Source of the DNA: GW2011-AR15 sp964512765
GTDB lineage: Archaea > Nanobdellota > Nanobdellia > Woesearchaeales > GW2011-AR15
Assembly (NCBI GenBank): GCA_964512765.1
Contig: CAZEKF010000017.1
Span: forward strand, 1-27,375
Direction of reading: 5' to 3'
Length of the DNA stretch: 27,375 bases
The translations under genes were made by a program, and so were the position numbers. A model generated the notes under the pieces. It ran no database searches. It was not told where the DNA came from and saw only the letters and a program-made list of their open reading frames with translations. Below, piece after piece: positions 7,691-14,138 of the stretch (the first letter of the stretch is position 1; every line of letters begins with the position of its first letter).

Positions 7691-8228
7691 AAATAGAACA
7701 ATACTCAGGATATTGTTATTATTCTCAATTTTGTTTTTACTAGCATTCTCGTTTGATTCAATTAGAAGAATATTGATATTACTTTTATTAGTGATCATTA
7801 ACGCAGTGTTTGCATTTGTTAAACGAAGAATACCTTTTGCGTTTATTAGAAAACATTTCTATGGTATTGAACTGATATTATTATGCACAGTTGCAATTAG
7901 TGTTACACTAGGTTCAAAGATAGGAGCAACAATGGGTGCATTGTTAATGGTTGTTAATTATTTAGCTGAGAGTCGTGCATCTAATTATTTTGTTGTAACA
8001 GTTACATTATATACATTGATAGGATACTTTGCGTATTTTTTCAGAAGTTATGACTTTGCTGTACTAGGAATTATAATTACAATTATTTACAATCTGTTAA
8101 CGTTTATCTTTACAAAATTAATAGGTGCTAACACTGTTAGCTTAATTATTTTTAATATTGTTAATATAACGTTTAATATTATTTTGTTTGTTGTATATGG
8201 AGATTTGATGTTAAGAATTCTAAGTTAG
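7623..8228 (+). CDS. Polytopic membrane protein, unknown function
   Basis: I do not recognise this protein. After a basic N-terminal stretch (TKKTTKKTRNR) it has about six hydrophobic segments (roughly ILRILLLFSILFLLAF, ILILLLLVIINAVFAF, ELILLCTVAISVTL, TVTLYTLIGYFAYFF, AVLGIIITIIYNLLTF and SLIIFNIVNITFNIIL). The frame is open from 7578, but that start would lie deep inside yhbY. I place the start at the in-frame ATG at 7623, which still overlaps yhbY by 68 bases; a later TTG near 7713 is also possible. Overlap and direction suggest translational coupling. It ends 12 bases before the 3' end of the convergent tRNA gene, and the tRNA's T-rich 3' flank falls across its stop codon. Confidence 0.7.
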   Translation: MRSLSEKLGIRSLFTKKTTKKTRNRTILRILLLFSILFLLAFSFDSIRRILILLLLVIINAVFAFVKRRIPFAFIRKHFYGIELILLCTVAISVTLGSKIGATMGALLMVVNYLAESRASNYFVVTVTLYTLIGYFAYFFRSYDFAVLGIIITIIYNLLTFIFTKLIGANTVSLIIFNIVNITFNIILFVVYGDLMLRILS

Positions 8229-8284
8229 CAAGAAAATAAACGCCAGCGCCCGGATTTGAACCGGGAATCCCAAAGGGACCGGCT

Positions 8285-8311
8285 TACTCGGTATTCAATA
8301 GCGAATAGACG
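8285..8311 (-). other. tRNA-Ser intron 2 (27 nt, canonical 37/38 position)
   Basis: Anticodon-loop bases CTTG (positions 32-35) pair with intron CGAG to form the central helix. The bulges are AG|C and TA|A, exactly three bases each. The intron closes on itself through GT..ATTC with GAATAC around the loop GCTATT. The outer helix is the anticodon stem. This is a canonical archaeal BHB arrangement. Confidence 0.78.
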
Positions 8312-8312
8312 C

Positions 8313-8972
8313 TCAAGGCTTACGCTTCTTAGTCAAAGTTTTATGACTCAAGAATCGGCGCAATACCGGATTATGCGACGCTGGCATCTTGGTTAATATT
8401 TTGGAACTCTCTGATTTTTTTAAACTTAACTGATATGAATAATATTTGTTCTTCTGTATATATGTTTTTACTTTTTTATTGAATCCCCACAATTCATGAA
8501 TTACTTTCTTTAAATCAATGAGCAAATCATCACTTGCAGAATGAAATTGTATTCGGTTTATTTGTATGCTTCCATCAGTTACCAATAAACCAAGGAAAAA
8601 GTGTAACTTTATTGACTCTGCTCCACTGAGTACAAAAGAAGGGATCCTTACCTTAGATGCTTTTTTACCGCAGGGAATTTCAAAATCCTTGTTAATGATA
8701 TTATACATTTTGACTGAATATTTTTCGAATTCCCACAATTCTTTTTTATTTTCTCTTTTTCTACTTCTGATATTACCTTTTATCTTGAACAATTTATAAA
8801 ATAATTTGTGGAATAATAGAACTAATTTTTTTTCAGAATTGTAAAACGTGATTGGATAAATTCTATAGCCTTCACCATTTTTTTTAATTGACAGACCACC
8901 GTCTCCGACAAACATTCCTAAAAATAAGGCTAAACCATTTGTCTTTTTTAGTTTATCAATGTTCAGTTTCAT
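8313..8972 (-). CDS. LAGLIDADG homing endonuclease overlapping the tRNA-Ser gene
   Basis: This 219-aa protein has two LAGLIDADG motifs: LFLGMFVGDGG (about 16-26, D24) and FFLGLLVTDGS (about 125-135, D133). It is thus a single-chain double-motif endonuclease that would cut a long asymmetric DNA site. The ORF does not lie inside an intron. It begins about 590 bases upstream of the tRNA 5' end and reads into it; residues 197-219 are encoded by tRNA exon 1, intron 1 and exon 2. The TGA stop (8315-8313) is the tRNA anticodon itself. A TATA box (reverse of about 9029-9040) and AAGGTGA about 13 nt before the ATG suggest independent expression. The start codon lies in one arm of an 11-bp inverted repeat. 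Whether the tRNA-encoded tail is needed for folding is unknown. It could also be a maturase-like protein. Confidence 0.88.
   Translation of the reverse strand: MKLNIDKLKKTNGLALFLGMFVGDGGLSIKKNGEGYRIYPITFYNSEKKLVLLFHKLFYKLFKIKGNIRSRKRENKKELWEFEKYSVKMYNIINKDFEIPCGKKASKVRIPSFVLSGAESIKLHFFLGLLVTDGSIQINRIQFHSASDDLLIDLKKVIHELWGFNKKVKTYIQKNKYYSYQLSLKKSESSKILTKMPASHNPVLRRFLSHKTLTKKRKP
8320..8355 (-). other. tRNA-Ser intron 1 (36 nt, non-canonical 29/30 position)
   Basis: Exon bases GCGC (just before the bulge) pair with intron bases GCGT to make the 4-bp central helix. The bulges are CG|A at the 5' site and AA|G at the 3' site. The inner intron helix is TTCTT-(G)-AGTCA with TGACTAAGAA, a 10-bp stem with one bulged G. 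The outer helix is weak, so this is a relaxed BHB. Its removal is needed to form the C30-C40 side of the anticodon stem correctly. Confidence 0.75.
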
Positions 8973-9013
8973 TTAAAATCACTATTCACCTTATTTCAAT
9001 TGGATTTTAAATG
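8970..9013 (-). repeat. 11-bp inverted repeat enclosing the endonuclease ribosome-binding site
   Basis: In mRNA orientation CATTTAAAATC (9013-9003) and GATTTTAAATG (8980-8970) are perfect complements separated by 22 nt. The second arm contains the ATG of the endonuclease and the loop holds AAGGTGA. Folding would bury the start codon while leaving the Shine-Dalgarno sequence exposed, which could limit translation. Confidence 0.55.
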
Positions 9014-9045
9014 AACCAAAGAAGATTTGTTTTTATATTTTTCCA

Positions 9046-10107
9046 CTATTTCTTTTTCTTTTTAACTGTTACACGCTGTTCAATCATTTCATCTTTCATT
9101 TCATAGATTTTGAACAATGAGGATAACAGTGCAAGAATTAAAGGACCTAATACTACACCTAAAACACCGAAAACTGTTAAACCGCCGATAACACCAACAA
9201 CAACCAGTGCAGGGTGTAACCTGACTTTTTCGCTAATGAGAAGAGGTTTAACAATATTATCAACACTACTAATAATAGCAAGTCCGTAAATAAGTAAGGC
9301 AATGCCTTTAAACAAACTTGATGATTGGTTACCAATTATTGAAGAGGTTATCATGCTTAAAGACAATGGTAAATACATAAACATTGGACCAATCATAGGT
9401 ATTAAAGCAAAAACAAAAGTGATCACACCTAATAATAATGGGGCTTTTAACCCTAATACAACGTACGCTCCAGTAGCAAGTACTGCTTGGATAAATGCTG
9501 TAACAATCTGGCCGTAAATGACAGCATCTGCCATATTTTTTAAATGTCTAAGGATAATTAAGCTTTTCTTACGTCCAAACGGCAGATAACTAACTAATTT
9601 TTTAACAAGTCTATCTCCATCTTTAAATATGAAAAATAAGAAAAATGCGCCAATTGACGTGTATAATATTTTTGATGGGATAGATGTTAATATCGACTGT
9701 AATTTAGTTAAAACAACGCCAACAAAAGTTTCTAACAGGTCTTTAATATCAATATTAATTCCAAGATCACTAAGATATGATTCATATAAATTATTTTGGA
9801 TAAACGTTGTGTTCTGTATTACATCTGACACTTTAGAATATGCGCCAGGAATTTCGCTAATCAACTCGCTAACTACATAGATTGAAGGAATAATTACAAT
9901 TAAAAATACAATAAGAACCATGATGACAGATGACCAGCCTCGACTTTTAACTTTTTGACTAATTTTTGAAAAAACTGGATAGAATATGTAAGCGATTAAA
10001 ACTGTAGTTAAGAACGGCATTATAAACGGTTTAACCATTAAAAACGTTAGGTATAGAAGAAAAATACCTATAATAAATGGCCCAACTTTATGATACATGT
10101 CTTTCAT
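9046..10107 (-). CDS. AI-2E family (UPF0118) membrane transporter
   Basis: This is a polytopic permease of the AI-2E/TqsA/YdiK family, whose members export small molecules or act as sodium/proton antiporters. Two N-terminal helices (about 12-50), a third (about 58-84), a long soluble segment (about 85-145) and a C-terminal block of helices match the family layout. Recognisable segments include FFLFFIFKDGDRLVKKL, the GQIVTAFIQAVLATGAYVVLG stretch, FALIPMIGPMFMYLPLS and the final VVGVIGGLTVFGVLGVVLGP. The basic tail ends in KKKKK. The frame opens at a TTG at 10113; I prefer the ATG at 10107, about 25 nt after the TATA box ATATATAAAG (reverse of 10132-10141). The substrate cannot be told from sequence. 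Confidence 0.88.
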   Translation of the reverse strand: MKDMYHKVGPFIIGIFLLYLTFLMVKPFIMPFLTTVLIAYIFYPVFSKISQKVKSRGWSSVIMVLIVFLIVIIPSIYVVSELISEIPGAYSKVSDVIQNTTFIQNNLYESYLSDLGINIDIKDLLETFVGVVLTKLQSILTSIPSKILYTSIGAFFLFFIFKDGDRLVKKLVSYLPFGRKKSLIILRHLKNMADAVIYGQIVTAFIQAVLATGAYVVLGLKAPLLLGVITFVFALIPMIGPMFMYLPLSLSMITSSIIGNQSSSLFKGIALLIYGLAIISSVDNIVKPLLISEKVRLHPALVVVGVIGGLTVFGVLGVVLGPLILALLSSLFKIYEMKDEMIEQRVTVKKKKK

Positions 10108-10184
10108 ATTCAAATAGATAGTACAAAAACACTTTATATATGTATCGATTTTTTGTTATAACTGGAAAATACTTATTTAGGAGA

Positions 10185-10200
10185 AATACTTATAAGTATT
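10185..10200. promoter_or_regulatory. 16-bp perfect palindrome, possible operator
   Basis: AATACTTATAAGTATT is a perfect palindrome. A half-site-like AATACTTAT lies about 17 bases upstream (near 10167-10175), and TATAAGT recurs just downstream near 10206. It lies between the divergent promoters of the AI-2E transporter and the 10260 gene, where a regulator could control both. AT-rich sequence makes chance palindromes more likely. Confidence 0.35.
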
Positions 10201-10259
10201 CTAGGTATAAGTCTTCTACCCAGACAGAATATATTAATAATTGTTGCTACCACATAGTT

Positions 10260-10502
10260 ATGAAGCTTCATTTCATTAGTTCAGTATTATTTGTTCTTAT
10301 GTTATCACTTTTAACAATAAATGAAAATCTTAACACAAGAATGATATATTTGATACCTGTTCTAGTTCTATTTTTTACATCTTGGGTATTATTCACTGTT
10401 GAATATGACAAACAAAGAAGTGTAAAATGGAAACAAAAAGAAAAAAAAATAATTGAAAAAGTATATTCAAAGTTTGTTAGAGAATATTATGAAAAGAAAT
10501 AA
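10260..10502 (+). CDS. Small two-helix membrane protein, paralogue of the 26344 gene
   Basis: I do not recognise this family. From the ATG at 10260 the 80-aa protein begins MKLHFISSVLFVLMLSLLT, a first membrane helix. A short loop follows (INENLNTRM), then a second helix (IYLIPVLVLFFTSWVLFT) and a very basic cytosolic tail beginning EYDKQ. The frame is open back to 10140, but a TATA-like AATATATTAATA lies about 25-30 nt before 10260, and the upstream codons overlap the divergent promoter. The protein at 26344-26631 aligns along its length: both have MK-HF--S-LFV, R-----VPVLVLF, an E/MEYDK motif and a tail with K--EKKI. The dtdA gene follows after 27 bases, so they may be cotranscribed. Confidence 0.75.
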   Translation: MKLHFISSVLFVLMLSLLTINENLNTRMIYLIPVLVLFFTSWVLFTVEYDKQRSVKWKQKEKKIIEKVYSKFVREYYEKK

Positions 10503-10529
10503 AAACCTAAGTTTTTTGCTATTCTATTA

Positions 10530-11369
10530 ATGAAATTCACAATTATTGTATCTGAGAAAGATATAGCAGGTATGAACATAAGAGAGAGATTGTTGGAACA
10601 ATTTGATTTTGTGAAAACTAACATACTGTTTCATGATTACCCAGTATTCAAGTTAGAAGTTAATGAAAATAAAATAAATTTGTACACAATTAAACAAGAT
10701 ACTGTATTTTTTGAAAACCCTGAAAATGAGATAGAAACTGATTATTTTGTGTTTGCTACAAGGCATCAAAGTAAGTCAGGTGAAAAAACTTTATCTGTTC
10801 ACGTCCCTGGTAATTTTTCTAAAGCAGAATTTGGAGGTAGTGATACAGAATTATGCACTACAACTGCATCTTTAATGAAAGATGCTTTAATTACATTGAT
10901 TAAGTTAGGCAAAGATACAGAATACAAAATTACATTAGAAGCAACGCATCATGGTCCATTAACAAGGAAACCTGTTTTTTTTATTGAAATTGGATCTAGT
11001 GAAGAACAATGGAAAGATAAAAATGCAGGAACTATAATTGCTAAAACTATAATTAAAACTATTGAAAACTATAAACAAAAAGATTATGATATAGCACTTG
11101 GTTTCGGAGGTAGTCATTATTGTACTGGTTTTAATAAAATTGAACTTAACTCAAACATTGCAATGAGCCATATCTGTCCTAAGTATGCGATTAGTTATAT
11201 TGATGAAAAAATGATCCAAAAAATGGTTAATGCAACACATGAAAAAGTTGATTATGCATTAATTGATTGGAAAGGACTAAACTCAGAAAGTAGAAATAAA
11301 ATAATTCAAATACTTGAAGAAATGAGGTTAAAGTGGATGAAAAATAAAGATGTACTTTTGAATTTATGA
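10530..11369 (+). CDS. dtdA: D-aminoacyl-tRNA deacylase, archaeal/plant type
   Basis: This zinc-dependent enzyme (DTD2/GEK1 family) hydrolyses D-amino acids mischarged onto tRNA. Conserved blocks visible are FATRHQSKSG (75-84), LSVHVPGN (88-95), an EATHHGP motif (137-143), IEIGSSEEQW (152-161) and GFGGSHYCTGF. The histidines of the HHGP and GGSHY motifs are the likely metal or catalytic ligands. The length of 279 aa fits the family. It follows a small membrane protein by 27 bases and its end overlaps by 6 bases the convergent gene at 11364. It belongs with the window's other tRNA-quality genes. Confidence 0.93.
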   Translation: MKFTIIVSEKDIAGMNIRERLLEQFDFVKTNILFHDYPVFKLEVNENKINLYTIKQDTVFFENPENEIETDYFVFATRHQSKSGEKTLSVHVPGNFSKAEFGGSDTELCTTTASLMKDALITLIKLGKDTEYKITLEATHHGPLTRKPVFFIEIGSSEEQWKDKNAGTIIAKTIIKTIENYKQKDYDIALGFGGSHYCTGFNKIELNSNIAMSHICPKYAISYIDEKMIQKMVNATHEKVDYALIDWKGLNSESRNKIIQILEEMRLKWMKNKDVLLNL

Positions 11370-11630
11370 ATCTAATTTTTCTTCTAATTGAGATACTGTA
11401 ATAATTAAATCTGTTCCTCCATAATCAAGTGCATTTCTTATTTCTGTCAATTTCATAGGTTCAATATCTAAAACAATATCATTTCTACAAATATCTTTAG
11501 AATCGCTAAACTTAAATAATTCTTCTTTAGAACCATGTGTTGGACCAACATATTCAAATTTTTCATCAACTATGGAATAATTAGTCAAATCTCCATCGTG
11601 ATACACGATTAAATAGTACTGACCTGTCAT
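11364..11630 (-). CDS. Hypothetical protein, 88 aa
   Basis: I do not recognise this protein. It is acidic and soluble, with likely beta strands (QYYLIVYHDGDL, YSIVDEKFEYVG) and a C-terminal helix (ITVSQLEEKL). It converges on dtdA with a 6-base overlap. Its start is an ATG preceded by an AT-rich element (about 11645-11660) that could be the TATA box of a leaderless message. Confidence 0.6.
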   Translation of the reverse strand: MTGQYYLIVYHDGDLTNYSIVDEKFEYVGPTHGSKEELFKFSDSKDICRNDIVLDIEPMKLTEIRNALDYGGTDLIITVSQLEEKLDS

Positions 11631-11680
11631 GCTATGAAGAAGTATAGTTTAATTTATAAATGTATTTACATACTAAAACT

Positions 11681-12730
11681 TCAACTTTCCATTCTCATTT
11701 TTGTCCTATTATGCAAACAAGCTTCACGTTCTTCTTTGTTACATACTTCACACACTTGAGTACATATATAAGGATCGTCTATTAATTCCAAAGGTTTAGT
11801 TGGTGAATTATTGAACAGTGCTTGTAACATTCCCCCAAGATTTTTCCCATAAGGTAATAATGGTTTATGATATGTTTTGTATTTCATTAGATTAACAACG
11901 TCTTTTTTGCTGAACTTGTATGGTCCATTATTATCAGTTAATCGATTAAATAACTCATTCATGATTTGTTTAGCGTGCTTTTTACCTTGTTTACCTTTCC
12001 AATAATTTTTAGGTACATGTTTAAAATAATATGGTTTCAAGTTAAGCTCAGGATATGCGAAAATGATTGCGTCTATAGGACTATTGTTAAAACAATTGTT
12101 TAACATGTAACTAAGGTTGGCATTGTAAGGAAGAATACTTTTTTGGAACATTTTATAGTTGATCCATTTTGGCATTATTTTGAAATTATACTTATACTTC
12201 CCTTTTTTGTCAGTGAATATGTCTACTAGTTCTCTAATAGCTTCTTTTACAAGATCATGTTTCATATTACCTTTATCATCAAACCATATGTTTTTGTATT
12301 TTTTGAAATAATATGGTTTAAGATAACGTTCAGGATATGCAGCCATTAAAACTTCGTACAAGTTTTTGTAACATTGTTTAGTAGATCTTAAATGATATTT
12401 GTACAATGTTTTATACGATATATAGTGTATTGCTGTGCTAAAGTCCCACTTCAAGACATCTTCAATAACATGCCTAGTTAGAATAGCACAGTTTAACCTA
12501 CCTTGTAAACCAACAAATAACCCTGGACTGAATATTTTTCTTTTATTATCATGGATTTCTGTGTATATTTTAATTAATGAATCTCTAATAATGTAAGAAG
12601 TTCTGTATTTTTTAACATAACCTGTTTCATTAATTGCAGATAAGATGTCATTTCTAAGCAAAATTTCTTTGAATTCAATGTTCTTGTTATCAAGTAAATC
12701 TTTGAGTAATAGTGCATTATTTTGTATGAT
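11681..12730 (-). CDS. DUF4046-like repeat protein, start uncertain
   Basis: The protein is built from tandem modules. Each has a hydrophobic helix with an -L--ML---FNNSP motif, then AYPELNLKPYYFK, then P--YW and a helical stretch; copies lie near residues 80-125, 165-230 and 270-300 of the frame from 12661. This pattern resembles the DUF4046 repeats of Bacillus and phage proteins, whose function is unknown. The tail has paired cysteines (CTQVCEVCNKEEREAC) that could bind zinc or an Fe-S cluster. A TTG at 12661 is the first standard start, but in-frame coding-like sequence continues upstream, and a GGGGTG element (12744-12739) stands 8 nt before an in-frame ATC-ATA at 12730. The true start may therefore be non-AUG, or the 5' end may carry a frameshift relative to the nearby ATG. 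The basic, tyrosine-rich make-up suggests nucleic acid binding. Likely acquired horizontally. Confidence 0.65.
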   Translation of the reverse strand: MIQNNALLLKDLLDNKNIEFKEILLRNDILSAINETGYVKKYRTSYIIRDSLIKIYTEIHDNKRKIFSPGLFVGLQGRLNCAILTRHVIEDVLKWDFSTAIHYISYKTLYKYHLRSTKQCYKNLYEVLMAAYPERYLKPYYFKKYKNIWFDDKGNMKHDLVKEAIRELVDIFTDKKGKYKYNFKIMPKWINYKMFQKSILPYNANLSYMLNNCFNNSPIDAIIFAYPELNLKPYYFKHVPKNYWKGKQGKKHAKQIMNELFNRLTDNNGPYKFSKKDVVNLMKYKTYHKPLLPYGKNLGGMLQALFNNSPTKPLELIDDPYICTQVCEVCNKEEREACLHNRTKMRMES

Positions 12731-12798
12731 TTTACTAACACCCCTAACCTTAATAAACGCATTTTTTTATTATAAATGTTATCTTTAATCACAGAAAA

Positions 12799-12808
12799 TT
12801 ATATATAG
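12799..12808 (+). promoter_or_regulatory. TATA box for gpmA
   Basis: TTATATATAG is centred about 28 nt before the ATG at 12832 with no Shine-Dalgarno sequence between, as expected for a leaderless transcript. Confidence 0.55.
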
Positions 12809-12831
12809 CAAAGATAATAGAATTATAACAT

Positions 12832-13572
12832 ATGATAAAATTAGTTCTTCAACGACACGGTGAATCTGTTTGGAACAAAGAAAATATGTTTACTGGCTGG
12901 ACAGATGTTGGTTTAACAGAAAAAGGCGAAGAAGAAGCTGTTCACGCAGGTAAAATACTGAAAAAAGAAGGTTACAAATTTGATGTAGCTTATACATCTG
13001 TTCTTATTAGAGCTATTGAAACATTGGATTTGACATTAAAAGAAATGAATCTAAAAATACCCATACACAAATCATGGCGGTTAAATGAAAGGCATTACGG
13101 TGCATTACAAGGCCTTAACAAAGCAGAGATGGCTAAAAAAGTTGGCGAGGAACAAGTACATATCTGGAGACGTAGTTATGATACAAGACCGCCTGCATTA
13201 TCAGAAACAGATGACAGATATCCAGGTAATGATCCGTTATACAGTGATGTAGATAAAAAAGATATTCCATTAACTGAATGTTTAAAAGATACAGTTAACA
13301 GAGTTAAGCCTTACTGGAACAACACGATTGTCCCTGTTCTTAAATCCGGTAAAAAAGTTATTATTTCTGCGCACGGTAACAGTCTAAGAGCTTTAGTAAA
13401 ATATCTGGACAATATTCCTGACAAAGATATTCCAAATTTAAACATACCAACAGGAATTCCTTTAGTATATGAGTTAAACGGTGATCTGAAACCAATTAAA
13501 CATTATTACCTTGGCGATCCTGAAGAAATCAAAAAAGCTATTAGTTCTGTTATGAATCAGGGTAAATCCTAA
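12832..13572 (+). CDS. gpmA: 2,3-bisphosphoglycerate-dependent phosphoglycerate mutase
   Basis: This glycolytic enzyme interconverts 3- and 2-phosphoglycerate through a phosphohistidine. The catalytic RHGE motif is at residues 8-11 (H9 is phosphorylated), the NERHYG substrate motif at 85-90, and the second histidine in SAHGNSLRA at H181. The insertions YDTRPPAL and DPLYSDVD are typical of true dPGM rather than of general histidine phosphatases. The length of 246 aa is standard. Most archaea use the unrelated metal-dependent iPGM, so a bacterial-type dPGM suggests horizontal acquisition, as in some other DPANN genomes. Codon use looks like that of the neighbours. Confidence 0.95.
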   Translation: MIKLVLQRHGESVWNKENMFTGWTDVGLTEKGEEEAVHAGKILKKEGYKFDVAYTSVLIRAIETLDLTLKEMNLKIPIHKSWRLNERHYGALQGLNKAEMAKKVGEEQVHIWRRSYDTRPPALSETDDRYPGNDPLYSDVDKKDIPLTECLKDTVNRVKPYWNNTIVPVLKSGKKVIISAHGNSLRALVKYLDNIPDKDIPNLNIPTGIPLVYELNGDLKPIKHYYLGDPEEIKKAISSVMNQGKS

Positions 13573-13575
13573 AAA

Positions 13576-14001
13576 TTATTTATGTAGATCCATGAGTGCA
13601 TCAAGACTTTTGTTTATGTAATCTCCTAACGCAGGATGTTCAGTAGCCAAGTAAGTAGTATCCTGTCGAAGCTGACCAATAAAGGCAATTGAAACGTGAT
13701 TGGGAACACTACTTTTAACTAGTTCAGGACTAGATATTTCGATTCCATGGCTGATTCCAATACCAATAGGAACATATTCATTGTCAAAATAAATAAGATG
13801 TCTGCCTGTTGGATTATCTTCTCTATCATAGAATAAGTGACCTATTGTAGCAATCCTTGCAACACCTTCTTGTGAATCTAAAGCAACTAAATTTCTTCTT
13901 GTAAGACCATTTTCAGATTTCTCAATAGGTACTGGTTCAGAAATAAATCCAATGTCTCCTTTAAAACCATGAAGATCATTAAAATATAATTTCCATTGCA
14001 T
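13576..14001 (-). CDS. Hypothetical protein, 141 aa
   Basis: I do not recognise this protein. It is soluble with a beta-rich character (KLYFNDLHGFKGDIGFI, RRNLVALDSQEGVARIATIG, HLIYFDNEYVPIGIGIS) and a helical C-terminus (LGDYINKSLDALMDLHK). It converges on gpmA with 3 bases between stops. Its promoter region is back-to-back with that of the acidic protein at 14139. Confidence 0.65.
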   Translation of the reverse strand: MQWKLYFNDLHGFKGDIGFISEPVPIEKSENGLTRRNLVALDSQEGVARIATIGHLFYDREDNPTGRHLIYFDNEYVPIGIGISHGIEISSPELVKSSVPNHVSIAFIGQLRQDTTYLATEHPALGDYINKSLDALMDLHK

Positions 14002-14124
14002 AATAAAATGGGAAAAATGACTTACTTAAAAAACGTATGTTTCAAACACGAATAAATACTATCTAAAAACCAAAAACTTTAAAAAAAACTTATACTAACC
14101 TTTTCTGAATTAAACATTAATAAT

Positions 14125-14130
14125 GGGGTG
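14125..14130 (+). promoter_or_regulatory. GGGGTG ribosome-binding site for the 14139 ORF
   Basis: GGGGTG lies 8 nt before the ATG at 14139. With the TATA-like CTTTAAAAAAAA at about 14077-14088 it gives a leadered gene, and it decides the start of this short ORF. The same hexamer precedes the DUF211 gene and the DUF4046-like gene. Confidence 0.55.
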
Positions 14131-14138
14131 GTTTGACC

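Larger units (their letters stand above)
8241..8385 (-). tRNA. tRNA-Ser(UGA), class II, with two probable BHB introns
   Basis: The 5' GCCAGCG (8385-8379) pairs perfectly with the 3' CGCTGGC, and discriminator G73 is typical of archaeal tRNA-Ser. The T arm is CCCGG-TTCAAAT-CCGGG and the long variable arm is TCCC-TTT-GGGA. CCA is not encoded. The 145-nt gene is too long for a serine tRNA. Removing 8355-8320 and 8311-8285 leaves 82 nt with a perfect anticodon stem CCGGC/GCCGG and loop CTTGAGA, giving anticodon UGA. The exons are 8385-8356, 8319-8312 and 8284-8241. Intron 1 lies after position 29, and intron 2 is at the canonical 37/38 site. The 5' exon is also the 3' end of the LAGLIDADG ORF. 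A TATA-like TTTAAAAAAATC lies about 30-39 nt upstream, inside that ORF. The 3' flank is T-rich. Confidence 0.88.

Noticed and set aside
8241..8385. tRNA-Ser read with one intron only, anticodon taken from the first TTGAG near 8346-8350
   Set aside because: This leaves an A-C mismatch in the anticodon stem, an extra base before it, and no 4-bp central helix at the 3' site. The two-intron model gives perfect stems and good BHB motifs at both introns.
10140..10259. N-terminal extension of the small membrane protein to the ATG at 10140
   Set aside because: The extension overlaps the divergent TATA box, is not shared with the paralogue, and a TATA box lies at the right distance for the ATG at 10260.
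12574..12792. 72-aa minus-strand ORF starting at an ATG upstream of the DUF4046-like gene
   Set aside because: It lies in a different frame from the conserved protein and overlaps its N-terminal codons. It is kept only as a hint of a possible frameshift or non-AUG start.
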